Source of the DNA: Artocarpus heterophyllus
Taxonomy: Eukaryota > Streptophyta > Magnoliopsida > Rosales > Moraceae
DNA: 64,000 nt
NCBI GenBank assembly: GCA_025403435.1
Contig: CM046349.1
Span: 26,225,854 to 26,289,853, forward strand
Reading direction: 5' to 3'
A program made the translations under genes and the position numbers. Below the pieces are notes generated by a model, which saw only the letters and a program-made list of their open reading frames with translations, was not told the origin of the DNA and ran no database searches. Of the stretch, positions 47,032 through 58,062 are shown one piece after another; the first letter of the stretch is position 1; each line of letters begins with the position of its first letter.

Positions 47032-48964
47032 TATTAGACTAGGTGCCCTAAGGATTAAATGATGTAATAAGGTTTTGGAGACATTTAATCAATAAAGAGT
47101 TTATTTATTTTTCATGTACCAAATGTTGTTCTCTTTATGTTTATTTCTATTGAATGTATGATAAGCAACAAAAGTTGAAGACTTTCAATCTAAACCTTTA
47201 AAACCGTACATGTGATGGACAGATTATATGGAAGACATGAATCTTAAAGGTGATGGTCTAAATGATAAGATCCGCAATCGAGAGAATAAAGTTAGGCACT
47301 TCATTTATGTTAAGATTGTTATGTTGTCTACATTCCTAACGGGAGATGAATTGTCTTGGTCATCGAAGTGGGACTCCATAAGTAGAAACATTGGTATATT
47401 GTCACAAGTGATGATATATTGGATCAGGATAAAAAGTTGAATTGATTTGATTAATAATACCATTTGTTTGAATCAATTCACTTTTGACAATTATGTGTTA
47501 TGTGTTAATCCTAAAATGAATGATGGGTATTTTAGTTTTCTTGACTTATGTCTTTTGATGTACTAAAAGGTAACATCCTTATTTGATGATGGTACACATA
47601 TTAGTACGTTGGAAACATAACTCTTGATTGACGTAGGCCTGTTGTTTATAGGTATGGAATCCATAGCTCTTTTGTAGAGTTAATGAAATTCTCTTATAGG
47701 CGTTATCCTGTAATTAGAAAACTGGAGCGCTCAACCATTCGAATACATAGGTGTAACCAAATGATATATTGTATATGAATAGTAAGTATTCTAATAGTGA
47801 GATAATGAAACATAAGATAAAAATAATTGGAAAGGTAAAACAGACTTTATCCTTAAGCCGATTTCAATATCCTATGGGGTGTTACACATTGTGATATGTC
47901 ATAGATGATTAGCTTATTGGAGCTTTGTAATTTTATATAGTTCGAGGGTGCAATTCTTTGCTTTTAGTGGAATAGTGTTGGAGTTGTTATAAAATATATG
48001 TATCGAGGATATGTTATTTTATAATTATAGGAGCTAAATCTATATATGTCCATTGGGTCCCTTTTGCTAGCTCATAATAATTCCTATAATGATATGGTGT
48101 GTTTTTCTTACATATTGGTGACTTATGTTAATTATTAGATTGGCTAAAATTTGAGTTGATTGGATTTAATAATTCATCATTGGTTTATTAGTTGAATTAA
48201 TTTTGTGAATTAATTCAAGGTAAACATGTTAAATTATTTGGATATATTTTATGTGTATGGGTTTATCTATATATGACATTTTAATTAGGTAACTTTTATA
48301 TTGGGTTATTTGAATTAAAATTGAGGTTTTATAAAAATACTCAAGTCAAATAAGATAGAATTTATCCAATTAGTTGAAAATTGGATTAATTAGATTAGCT
48401 TAAGGAGTTCGAATTTGATTCGAACTCTTGGATCGCGACGACATGGTCGACCTCGCCTTTGTGTCATGGTCGACTGTGACTAGTAACAGAAAACACGTTC
48501 ACATGTTTTTTAATCAGAAATTGATCTAAAATCAAATTTTGAAGACTAATCTGATAAGGATTAACGCTAAATCCTATCACTATAAAAGGGGAGCTATTTT
48601 TCTTTGTTATTCGGATCATTTGAGAAGCATAAAGTGAGTGCTCTCTAGTAAGAGAAACTCTGAAACTCTCAGAGAGTTTCTATTCAACATTGGGAAACCT
48701 AGCGCTAGGTTTTCTTAAGTGGTTGAAAGGAGAGTCACTGGAGGAAGGCTGTATGACGTGCGACCACCTGCACTCCAATCGTGGATAGAGAAATAACAAA
48801 GAAGACCAGTTGGTTGATGTTCTTCTGGAACATCATTCTCTTCTCGGTTATGGTGTAGACTTCGGTATACAAAAGAGGTACATAAGATCTGTTATTAATT
48901 TATGTACTTAGCATATCAAGCTTGTTATTTGAAAAAGACTTTGATTTAAATGTTTTTAAAAATT
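47032..48964 (+). repeat. 3' LTR of copia E, truncated at its end
   Basis: Starts tattagactaggtgcccta (tg changed to ta) after aagtgggagat (47021-47031). It aligns with the LTRs of A and G, and with E's own 5' remainder (32369-33189). The last 25 or so bases, up to the ccaaca end, are missing. A degraded GC-rich tract lies near 48434-48480. The change to other sequence at about 48964 is the right edge of the retroelement block. Confidence 0.83.
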
Positions 48965-49610
48965 ATAATTGGGGAGTGGGTTAAGGTCAAGAAGAAAAGG
49001 GTAGATTTAACTTTTTGTTGTTAAAAAGTGGTACGATTTAAAGGAAATAAAAAATGGTAGAGTGTTTGCATAAGCACCCAAAAAAGGAAGTAAATTATGT
49101 GGTATATTCCACTTTTTGCTACCACTATTGTGATCTACGATTTTTTTTCCTTCCTTTGATACATACCATTTTTTCTAACTAAAAAGGTTAAAATATCCTT
49201 TAGATAACATGTGTTTGCTTAGTCCTAACCTAAAGTACTTTCTTATAAAAGTGGTAAAATTAAAAACAATACCACAGCAGCGGTATTTCTCAAATTGATC
49301 CAAAAATAAGTGACTCTAGACCTAATTAACAGTAAATAAGGTTGTATACTATTTTGTTACTATCACTATCATGTCCTACCACTTATTTTTTCTTACTTTA
49401 ATTCATACTACTCCTAGTCGAAAAGACCAAAATACCTTTAGATGACACTTATTTACTTAACCATAATCTAAAATTCTTGTCATTAATTATGTTTTTATAT
49501 TCTATATGAGTAATATGTTTTAAACTTTCCCTTAGAATGGTAGGGTTGAAAAACAATGTAATAAAAGACAATGTTTCTCAAATTAGCCCCTAACTAACTC
49601 ACTTTTAAAG
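48965..49610. repeat. AT-rich spacer with a diverged tandem duplication
   Basis: No gene. Two related stretches follow each other, about 49100-49310 and 49340-49600. Shared landmarks in the same order are an aaccattttttct/catactactcct region, aaaatat(a)cctttagat, a ttgcttagtcctaacctaaa/tacttaaccataatctaaa pair, and a closing atttctcaaatt. The second carries an extra stretch near 49485-49540. The duplicated piece lies just upstream of the KXD1-like gene. Confidence 0.6.
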
Positions 49611-49615
49611 GGTAT

Positions 49616-49621
49616 TGGGCC
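49616..49621 (+). promoter_or_regulatory. site II-type promoter motif (TGGGCC)
   Basis: TGGGCC stands 107 bases upstream of the start codon of the KXD1-like gene. Site II elements of the form TGGGCY are frequent in promoters of plant housekeeping genes. No clear TATA box was seen, as is common for that class. The transcription start is not known. Confidence 0.35.
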
Positions 49622-49727
49622 ATGGAAGGCTTGCATCGCCCAACCCAACCAACAATGCACATTGCTTCATCTGTCTCTCTTTCCTGCGTCTTCTTCCTTC
49701 CTGCAACGTCACTGCGTAGTTTGGCAA

Positions 49728-49849
49728 ATGGAAGAGCGGAAGAAGGAGAACGAGCCATTAGAGGATGCATTAGAAGAGATTTCTCGCCAATTCAAAACCT
49801 TAATCGACGCTCGTGATTTGGATTCCCTCAAGCAAACCCAACTTCTCAA
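49728..49849 (+). CDS. KXD1-like exon 1
   Basis: 122 bp; ends ...cttctcaa before gtagtctctc, so the last codon is completed by exon 2. ATG at 49728 is the first in frame with the conserved region. A pyrimidine-rich stretch follows the donor. Confidence 0.8.
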
Positions 49850-52825
49850 GTAGTCTCTCCCTCTCTTCCCCTCGCTCTCTCTTTCTCTCTCTAACATTTT
49901 CTTTATTTTGTTGATGCCTAGTGCTCTCTTATAATGTTTCTCTCTTGCACTCAATTAGGTTGCTTTTAATTAGTGTTAATATATGATTATTTTTAATTTT
50001 ATTTTTATTTTTATCTGCTTTTTCATTAGTTTTTCGTTGGAATTTCCAGTTTACGAGTGATTATAATAGCTCAATCGAGTAATGCGGACAAATTAGTTTT
50101 TCGGAATTTCCTTGCGTTCATTAAGATATTATAGCGCATTCTGAAACTTGGGCATATTTACTGACTTGTAATGGAATGTGATGGAAAGGAATGAAAAGAA
50201 AGGAGATTATCCCTCTCTGGTGTTTATTTAAATGTTAGGAATTGGAATTGGAGATGAGAATTTGAGAGGCACTTAGTTCGTTACACGTATGTAAGAAGGA
50301 ATAAACGGACTCTTTAGCAGCCCAATGGTTAGTTAGTAATAGAGAGAGGAAAGTTAGTTGGGAGTCATTTGGGAAATCAGGTGAGATAGTTAGTAAGGGG
50401 CGTTACTGAGGATGTAAGAGAATTGAGAGGAAATAATGTAGGGAGTTATTTGGTCAAAGTCAGCTTGGAGAATCCATGTAGGGAGAGTAGCGGACCCTGA
50501 GAGATCTTTGAGGTTGACAGTTATCTTTGTAATTGGTCTTAGGACCTCATTCTTTCTCCAGTAAAGCAACATTTTTACAATGCTTTATAGTTTCGTGTTT
50601 TTTCCTGCCAGAATTTCCTAGTCCTATTGGAATTAAAATGATTGAAGAATGATTTGGAATACGTGGACTTAGGATTAGGATTAGGATTGAGAACAATATA
50701 ATAAAATAATAATAATAATAATGGGATTTTAGCGTTTTTCATGATTTGGAGTGAGGTTTTTCTAAGTTAAATTTTTGTTTCAACGTGCCTTGGATAGCCT
50801 TTTCCGTAGATATTCCCATTTAATAAGGTGTTGTTTTATTAGCAAAAGAAGATGTTGGGTTGGGAGGGTATTGTACCGCCTTTTGATATAATTTGTACAC
50901 GATGCCAAGGCAATTTATGTCTCTAATTAGACATAATATTATATCAGCTGAAGAATGTGCAAACATCGAATTTGAGTGAAACAAAGTGTAGCTTTAGATG
51001 GCAAAATGAGTATCTTCAATTGATTGGTGAAGGAAAGCCGAGAATTTTGAATTGGACTATTTGATGATCAACCTGTTGTTCAATTCTTTTCTGTCTTTTG
51101 GTCCCATATCTTTGTGGTTGCTTTTTCCAATAAATGTTGGTTACATTTCTTTCAATCTAAGGTTAATTGTTGGTTTGATACACAAAATAAAGTGAATAAA
51201 TGAATAAATAAACAAATAAGTTACAACTTTGAATTGCCTAACTATATGTTTGGATTTTGGATTATGTGTTGATAATGTGTGTGGACTGTGGAGTGTGACT
51301 GTATTTTTCTGTAACGAAGCTTGTGTAAAAGCACTTTGGAATTTAGGATTGTACATGCCCCTTTAAGAATGTATCCTAGTTGAACATGCTTCCTGAATTC
51401 AAAAAGTTTTCGTTTTGCACCCAAAATCCTAGTTCAAAAGTACCGCCTTCGTTTATCATACTGACAAAATGCTGACGTGGCACTACTTATAATTTTCTAA
51501 ATGCCCCCGAACAGTTGGTGTTAATCCAATTTGCCCCTTGAACTATTATTTTGCGTCAACTTGGCCCCCGATTTTTTAAAAGATTGGGGGGCAAGTTGAC
51601 ACAAGACCAAAAGTTTAGGGAGCATTAATGAATTGCAATGGTACCGTAGGTGTTTTGAGTGAAGTGAATTTTTCAAAATTCAAGGGGTGTGTTGAACTAA
51701 GGTGCATAGTTTAGGTGGCACTTTTGAAATTAATCCTAATATTCAAATCGGGTGTTATAAATTCTAATAATGGGTAAATAGTCAAAGTCTAGAACTCATG
51801 GTTCTTCTTTGAACTTATTCTTTTGGGTTAAAACAATTGCATTTGCATATCTACTATTTGAAGGAATATCTGATTTGTATGTCCACTGGAAAAATTACAG
51901 CAGCAACATAAATGACGTGTTAGATAGGGTGGTTGTAATGTGCTTTTGCTGGCCTAACTTTTCAAATGAATATTTGGAGTTGTGCAGTTTCTGTTATGGT
52001 ATCCAACGCATTTTTTTATTTGTTGATTTCTTGAATGGTTCCTTGTATAGTAGCTGATTTATTTCCTGCTATTATTTCTTTTCTTGATTTCAGATTGGGA
52101 AGGTTACAAGATAGCAATGCTGTTCTGTCACATTTCAACTAGTATTCTGAGAATTGCTATGCTGAGGTTTCTTTAGATCTCACGAAAGATACACGGGTCC
52201 TGAAGTCTATGAAGTCAGATCTTGACTACATATATCAGAAGCTAAGGTATACTAGTGCACCATCTTTGGTTTCATTTCTTCAATCTTAATTGTTTGAAGT
52301 GAATACTCCAATCTTGTTTTGAGTTGTTTGAGTGATTGTGTTGCTATACTGTGTGTCATTCCAGTGGTTAATTATTTGTAGATTGCAAGGTTGCAGAGCA
52401 TCTTTACTTATCTATTGACTATTGTTAATGTGTTGCGGCATATATGCAAAAGTATGGCTTGGATCTTGTTCCTAGCTTTTCCTCACCTACCAATTTTGCC
52501 TCACTTTCATACAAAACCACGGCTGGTCTTCAAGTAATTGAATTTCTTTTTCACTTCTGCTTGATGCAAACTGATTAGTGGAAATTGCATCTCGGTATCT
52601 TATGTAATTAACCTGTTGAACCCCTTTCTTCTGTATGACTAATCAGCAAAAGAAGGAAAGAAAAACCAGAAAGAAATGATATTCAGTTTGGTAATTTGAT
52701 TCCCTTTTTTCTCTCTTAACAGGAGTATGAAATCAAGAATTTTGGCTACCTATCCAGATGCGCTTCCAGATGACTCAAAAGGAGAAGTACTTGACCGAAG
52801 ACCGGACCTGGAATTGCCTCAGTAA
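49728..52825 (+). CDS. KxDL motif protein (BORC subunit KXD1-like), three exons, with in-frame stop
   Basis: Exons are 49728-49849, 52094-52246 and 52723-52825, with GT-AG introns that join in phase. The product would be 125 residues. Exon 1 starts MEERKKENEPLEDALEEISR and goes on to DARDLDSLKQTQLL. Exon 2 gives LGRLQDSNAVLSHFN, then a TAG (52140-52142, codon 57), then YSENCYAEVSLDL and LKSMKSDLDYIYQKLR with the KxDL signature (KSDL). Exon 3 gives SMKSRILATYPDALPDD and ends ELPQ. KXD1-type proteins are small coiled-coil subunits of the BORC/BLOC-1-related complexes acting in lysosome or vacuole and endosome positioning. The stop would cut the protein before the KxDL motif. Either this allele is a pseudogene or the base is an assembly error; the relatives have an acidic residue (Glu, GAG) at about this place, one transversion away. 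Confidence 0.78.
50706..50722. repeat. (AAT)n microsatellite in KXD1-like intron 1
   Basis: Short aataataataataata run. Confidence 0.85.
51415..51745. mobile_element. fold-back (MITE-like) element in KXD1-like intron 1
   Basis: The left end reads aaaatcctagttcaaaagtaccgcc (about 51423-51447). The right end, on the opposite strand, reads ggattaatttcaaaagtgccacc (about 51717-51739). These are imperfect inverted repeats of about 23 bases. Inside, a central inverted repeat pairs gccccttgaactattattttgcgtcaacttggccccc with gggggcaagttgacacaagaccaaaagtttaggg. No coding sequence. Family not named. Confidence 0.55.
52094..52246 (+). CDS. KXD1-like exon 2 (contains TAG)
   Basis: 153 bp between ttgatttcag and gtatactagt. 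It encodes the middle helix and the KxDL motif. The TAG at 52140-52142 is the only in-frame stop. Confidence 0.8.
52723..52825 (+). CDS. KXD1-like exon 3
   Basis: 103 bp after tctcttaacag; ends with TAA at 52823-52825. Encodes the C-terminal SMKSRILATYPDA segment and a short variable tail. Confidence 0.8.
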
Positions 52826-52865
52826 CACACTAGATTGTAAATGTTAATAATGCGAAGTACTTGGA

Positions 52866-52871
52866 AATAAA
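52866..52871 (+). terminator. poly(A) signal AATAAA of KXD1-like gene
   Basis: AATAAA lies 41 bases past the stop codon, a normal distance for a plant near-upstream element. Confidence 0.5.
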
Positions 52872-55039
52872 TGTCGGTAAAAAGGAATCTAATCCCTTCA
52901 TTTTGTTTACGCTATAGCTGTTGCTACATAAATATTGAGACTTGCTTGCTGAAAAACTCATTTCATACGTTCTTGATTTCTTCAAGGGCCTTGTTGTTCG
53001 TCTTTATAGATATTCATACTACCTCTCCTAAAAATTATGAGTTTCTCTTCGACTTTACTAGCTAAAGTTTGATGACAATTCTGCAGTCATGACTCGTATA
53101 TCTTGCCTTTCCACAAAGTATAAGCTTCCGCTTTTTTTTGTTGCAGCAATTACATTTAACGGGAATTCCTAAAGGGCAATATATTTCATTAAAAATTTTG
53201 ATACCTGAAGAGCTTTTATTACTTTTTATCATTATCTTTTACTGCCCCGCTTATGGCTTTTTTTCTTTTTAAATTTTTTTCTTTCAATAACAGTCGTCTT
53301 GAGGCATAAATTTTAAAATATTAAGTGATGAAGCACTAGGTTGTTCATCCCAAATGTCCAAAAGACGAAGAAGAAGAAGGAGAAATATTTTATAGCAAGG
53401 ATCTTCGTATAATGGAAGATATATATTTTTTAAACCTTGTTGATGGAATTGGGGCCCAAAAGCATTTCATGTAAAGGCATTTTTTATATCTAATAAACGG
53501 ATTAATTATCTCTTTATACATTTTTTTTTAAAGGAAAAAAAAATGTATAGAGAGATAATTATTTGCACGCATATTAATAGATGTTTTATAAATATCATGA
53601 AATTTTTTTTATTATTTATATGATCTTAAATATGTATATAAGAGGATAATATTATAAGATAATAAACTAAAGCATGTTTGTAATAAATAATTAAAATTAG
53701 GATCTTTAATTAATTATTATTAATATAGTTCATTCTCATTTTGATTGGAACAATTTTATTTCGATTGTTAATGAAGAGTCATTGAATCAGGTATTTATTT
53801 ATAATGAGTACATAAGCGTGGAAGAAAGATTAATTTGAAATCTCTGAGAATCTACATTAGCAAACAAAGAATTCAAAATTAATTGACAGTGGTTATTTAT
53901 ATTACAATCTTAATCTTGAGTTATTAACAGACTTTTATTTATGAAATTATGTTATTTGATTTATTTGGTCAAGTTTTTTATCTAATTGAATCATATCCCT
54001 TATATTTTAGGAACATAATGAAATAGGTGGTTGAGAATCTTAATATACAAGATGAAATCTATTTCTTTGCTGTGAAAAAAAAAATAGTTCTTTTAAGTAA
54101 GAGCACTCAATTTATGATAAGATCGTAAATTCTTTGTTCATTAGAAACCAATGGTACTTAACAAAAAGATGTTATTAGAGAGGTCAATATTTATAGCAGA
54201 TTGATCTATAGGTAATTACTATATCAATGGACGATTTAATTTTTTAAATAAATTATATTTATAATTTCAATCGTACAATTTCAAGTTTTCAATAAAGTAA
54301 CTTTAGAATTAAAAAATTAATTAAGTTATTAATTAATTACTAATTTGATTAAAGCTTGAAATTATGTCCATAGTTCCCTATGCCATCTTTGCAATTTTGC
54401 ATGAATTGATGGGATGTAAATATATTAATTATTAATACATACTTTGGAATTAAATAACATGATTATTTAATTATTTAAAATTAGATGACACAATATAGCG
54501 GGACCCATTGTAGGAGTCGCCTAAGGCACAAGAAAGGTGTCCTTGTGTAGTGCTTACTTGTTCTCCAAGTATATTGTTTTGAAATTTTGGAAACAAAACA
54601 TAATTGGATAACAAGCAATTTCTCTTATTTTATTACAAGGTGGCGCCAATCACTCCTAATTGAAGGAAGTGATAAGTTTCTCATTTATTTAATCATCAAT
54701 TTGATTAAATCTAAATTGAGAAAAGACTCCTCCTATGCATATACAAATAGGAGGTTAAATCTGTTGTCCCAAAAGGTTGTCGAATTAACTGTCCCTCCAC
54801 TAATTTTTTGACACTGCATTACAATTGTACACATCAGCTTTTTTTTTTTTATTTAACTCTAACAGAAAACAGAACCATCAGTATTGTTCGTTATGTTTTT
54901 GCTCTGGACTGGCCTCCTGCCATCAAAGCCTTTGTTCTAAGTTTTCTGTTGAAAACTCTCTCAACTAACAGCATTTAGGGGGAAAAAAATTCAAAGGGAT
55001 ACACTTCTGACGTCGATTTGTTCTCTCAGTACCAAAAAA
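52872..55039. other. AT-rich intergenic region
   Basis: No gene, LTR or RNA could be supported. Short ORFs (52871-53065, 54587-54811) show no family features. It contains a near-perfect hairpin at 53504-53560 and scattered AT-rich words. Confidence 0.6.
53504..53560. repeat. near-perfect hairpin, 26-bp arms
   Basis: The left arm aattatctctttatacat plus a T run (53504-53529) pairs with an A run plus atgtatagagagataatt (53535-53560), with one mismatch and a 5-base loop. It may be a transcript hairpin or the core of an old MITE. Confidence 0.75.
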
Positions 55040-56809
55040 AAAAGGTGCTTTTCTATGTTTTATGTACTCTTGCTCAAGCAATGATAGGAAAAAAACCAAT
55101 GACAATGCTTACCGATTAATATGCAACCACGACAAAAGCACTAGCTTTTTTCGGTGGCCAAAGACAACTCATTGCCTGTGTGTTTGGCACTTGTAACAAA
55201 ATGCTACAAAGCGGTAGAGTTTTTGAGCGCTTTCGAGAATTTTCCAAAAATTTTAGTTGGTGTATATATGATTATGAGGAAGAGGAAGAATTTTTACAGC
55301 CCTGGCATGAGATGCTTAAGACATATCAACTTGAAGTTGAAAATGATGATTGGTTGAAGCGAATGTTCAGTTTCAGGCAGAAGTCGGCATTAGTGTATGG
55401 CAGAGATACCTTTTGTGCAGATATGACAACTCTATGATTAGCTCTATAAAAAATTATGTCAAACTACAAACACGATCTACAACAGTTTTTCATCATTTTC
55501 AAAGGTTGATTGAGCATCGACATTATTAAGAACTAAAGGCGGATTTCAGAGCAACTCAGAGTAATATATCACTACCACTTAATATTGAAATTTTGAAACG
55601 TGCAGCAACTACATACACCCCAGCAGTGTTCAAAGTATTTGAGATTGAATTACGCAAGTGTCACGCCCCGGAATACGGGATATGACGTGGCGATTTATTT
55701 AAATTAATTAAATAAGAATTTAATTAAAACCAATGGTTTAAGGATCAAATTAAGTGAGAAATAAGAAGATTTCAACCACATTTTTATAAAAAGAATTTAT
55801 AAATTTTAAGCAAATAATAAAACTTAATAAATAACAGCGAGTATGGGTCCCACAGACCCACAACTTGTGCACACACATGGTACTAGCAATATCATAAATA
55901 CAATCACAGTCCAGGATACAAATATTGTTAAAATCTTACATGTCTTAATTAAATAGTACAGAAGATAAAATAATCCTTCTATTACTCCTGAGTTCGGTCC
56001 GAAGAATCCTCTCCAAACCTAAATGGGAAACCACCTAGAGGGGGAAAAATTTAAAACAAACAAAATATGAGCGAAAGACTCAGTAGGACTATGTTTTATA
56101 AATAATTTAATTTAAAGAAACATTTCATTATTCATGAATTATTTAAAAGAAACCTTAAATAAATAAATAGATAAACAAATAAACAATTTTAAGTAAAACC
56201 ATTCTTACCCAGAACAGTCTACTTGGATAACCAGAAATATCATTTTCCTTTCCTAGGCAAACCATAGTATCACTACCGTAGTGGCCCAGCTGGGTTTCGT
56301 GACCTGCCCCCAAGGTCGATCGCTACACGACCCGATCTCTGATATGGCATCATGCCTATATGTTTATTATCATTATCATTCAAAACCCAATTACCGAGTG
56401 TTGTCAATTACATTCATTATGAAGTTCATTTCAGATCACGGTATATTAAAAATATAACCAATAAATTCATTTTCAAACAACCGTTGAAATCATTTTAATA
56501 GAAATCCTTTACAAAGCCAAATCATTTCAAAACCAGGCTACCAAAGAAATAGGATAGAAGTCCTACCTCAATACTCGTGCCGGTGCCTCACACCGTAATC
56601 CCAGTCCGCTATACGTTAGCTCCACGGAACCACGAATGATCCTAGATACAAAACTAAGTCGATCAATATCTAGTTCGAGACATTCTATGTTACTAAACCA
56701 TTTCATGATGTCCTAGTGTGCCATTTGTATCATTAAAATCATTCTATAAGGTTGGACTTTGAATCAGGGTTTAAAACAGTGAAAACGGGTGAAAATCACA
56801 AAATTTTTC

Positions 56810-56970
56810 TATGCCTCGGTCGGCCTGCCGGATGCCCTGATTCGGCCGACCGAACTGCACAGTTCGGCCTGCCGAAAGCCAGGTCCGGTCGGCCGGTCAT
56901 TTCCCTAGGTTCGGCCTGCCGGACGGAAGAACACCGGCCTGCCGAGCACGTAGTTCGGTCTGCCGAACTG
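56810..56970. repeat. cluster of GC-rich near-palindromes
   Basis: About eight units with the core CGGCCTGCCG or CGGCCGACCG, spaced roughly 18-30 bases apart in both orientations, such as ttcggccgaccgaac and agttcggcctgccgaaa. The same motif type is found in the copia LTRs and leaders of this window. Confidence 0.85.
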
Positions 56971-57434
56971 GGAAAACCCAGAAATCCCAGCCACGGGTTT
57001 CTCGATCCCCAAAACACAAATCTTGATTCTAACTTGTTTTTCTCAAATCCCAGGCATAGAAAATAATCATAGTTGATAGAAAAACATATTAGAACATGTT
57101 TGGACTCATTTAAACAAGATTTAAACTCAAAAATCTCAAAAATCCAAAAATGTAAAAATAGGGAGAAAAATGAAAAATCTTGAATCCAATCCGTTTTTCT
57201 TCAATCTAAGCTTAGATTCTAGTTGTTCTAAGTTCATTTAACTCAAATCCAAGGTTTTCTAGGCTTAAACAAACCTAGATTTCAAAAATGCACAAAATTG
57301 AAAATTTTGGAAAAAGTTTAGAAATTTCAAATCTAACCTCGAATCGAAGCTTTAATCCGCGTTTTCGGCTGCCAAATCACGTCCCCGAGCTTCCTCCTTG
57401 CTAACCCAAAGCTTGGATTCAAAATTGGGTTTCA

Positions 57435-57535
57435 AAATTTTGAGAGAGATAGAGAGAGAGAGGGTTGCCGAGAGAGATCAAGAGAGAGAGAGAGAGAGAG
57501 AGTGTCGTGAGAGTGAAGAGAGAGAGGGAGAGGAA
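57435..57535. repeat. (GA)n-rich simple repeat
   Basis: Interrupted GA runs in the solo LTR; on the sense (minus) strand this is the CT-rich stretch common near the transcript start of plant gypsy LTRs. Confidence 0.9.
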
Positions 57536-58062
57536 GGAAATAAATAGAGAAAATCGGTGGGCATTTTTACTGTGTGAAAACCATATGCCGCTTACGGTTT
57601 TGTAAAACGGAGTATTTTTAACAATTTACAAATTGTTGTGTTTTAAAACTCAAAACATCATTTTAAAACAATAAGAAATCATTTGAATTCATCAAATTAA
57701 CAAAACAACAAAAAATTCAAAATCTAACCAAATAATCTAATTAATGTTAAAATATTAACTATGGCACACTAATTCATCATTTACATTACATTAACATTGA
57801 ATAAATTTCGGGGCGTTACAGCAAGGCTTATTAATGTGTCATGGAGACTTCTCCTGAAGTTAGGACAGTGAGAAGAGTTAAACTTTTTCTTCCTAGAAAA
57901 CGCTCGACATATATTAAATATCCTCAACTAATGGGATGGCAATCTCTAGTTGCAAAAAATTTGAGTTCGTAGAGATTTTGCGCTAACATGTTCTTAAAGT
58001 TCTCTCTTTAAAGAAAATTATGAAAATTTCTGCTCAACACATTCTAAGAAGGTGACTAAACC

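Larger units (their letters stand above)
32369..48964 (+). mobile_element. Ty1/copia element E (same family as A and G), interrupted by G
   Basis: Partial 5' LTR (32369-33189), primer site cggtatcaaagacatg (33192-33207), leader (to 34217), then element G, then rest of leader (43942-44305), pol remnant (44306-47010) and 3' LTR (47032-48964). Gag and protease are absent: the leader is joined directly to the integrase zinc region at about 44305. It is the most decayed of the three family members, in line with being the oldest, since D and G are both inserted in it. Confidence 0.85.
55659..57820 (-). mobile_element. gypsy chromovirus-type solo LTR, minus strand
   Basis: A 2162-bp LTR with tg...ca ends (tgtcacgccc... 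and ...gggcgttaca on the + strand), flanked by gcaag at 55654-55658 and 57821-57825. On the minus strand it starts tgtaacgccccgaaattt and contains a (GA/CT)n tract (57435-57535) and, further on, tactgagtctttcgctca (56068-56085 reversed), as in chromovirus LTRs. No internal region is present, so it is a product of LTR-LTR recombination. A dense set of GC-rich near-palindromes occupies 56810-56970; the opposed ORFs there (56752-57066, 56796-57017) are by-products. Confidence 0.9.
55040..58062 (+). pseudogene. FAR1/FHY3-type (MULE-derived) pseudogene fragment, split by a solo LTR
   Basis: The left part (about 55040-55658) reads AMIGKKPMTMLTD near 55080, RVFERFREFSKNFSWCIYDY, DDWLKRMFSFRQKSALVYGR and DTFCADMTTL, then after stops KADFRATQSN and ATTYTPAVFKVFEIELRK. 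This is the back half of the MULE transposase-like domain of FAR1-related proteins. The right part (57826-58062) holds CKKFEFVEILR with HVLKVLSL, the SWIM zinc-finger region, and an ILRR tail with a 1-base loss. The N-terminal FAR1 zinc domain and the first MULE acidic residues are missing. FAR1 relatives are nuclear transcription factors domesticated from a Mutator-type transposase; this fragment may come from such a gene or from a MULE. Confidence 0.8.

Noticed and set aside
50237..50573. Possible small solo LTR in KXD1-like intron 1 (starts tgttaggaatt, ends aaagcaaca)
   Set aside because: Ends are LTR-like, but no matching 5-bp duplication was found at the flanks and no second copy is in the window.
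56752..57066. 104-residue + strand ORF and an opposed 73-residue ORF
   Set aside because: They come from translating the GC-rich near-palindrome cluster, which lacks stops in several frames because of its composition.
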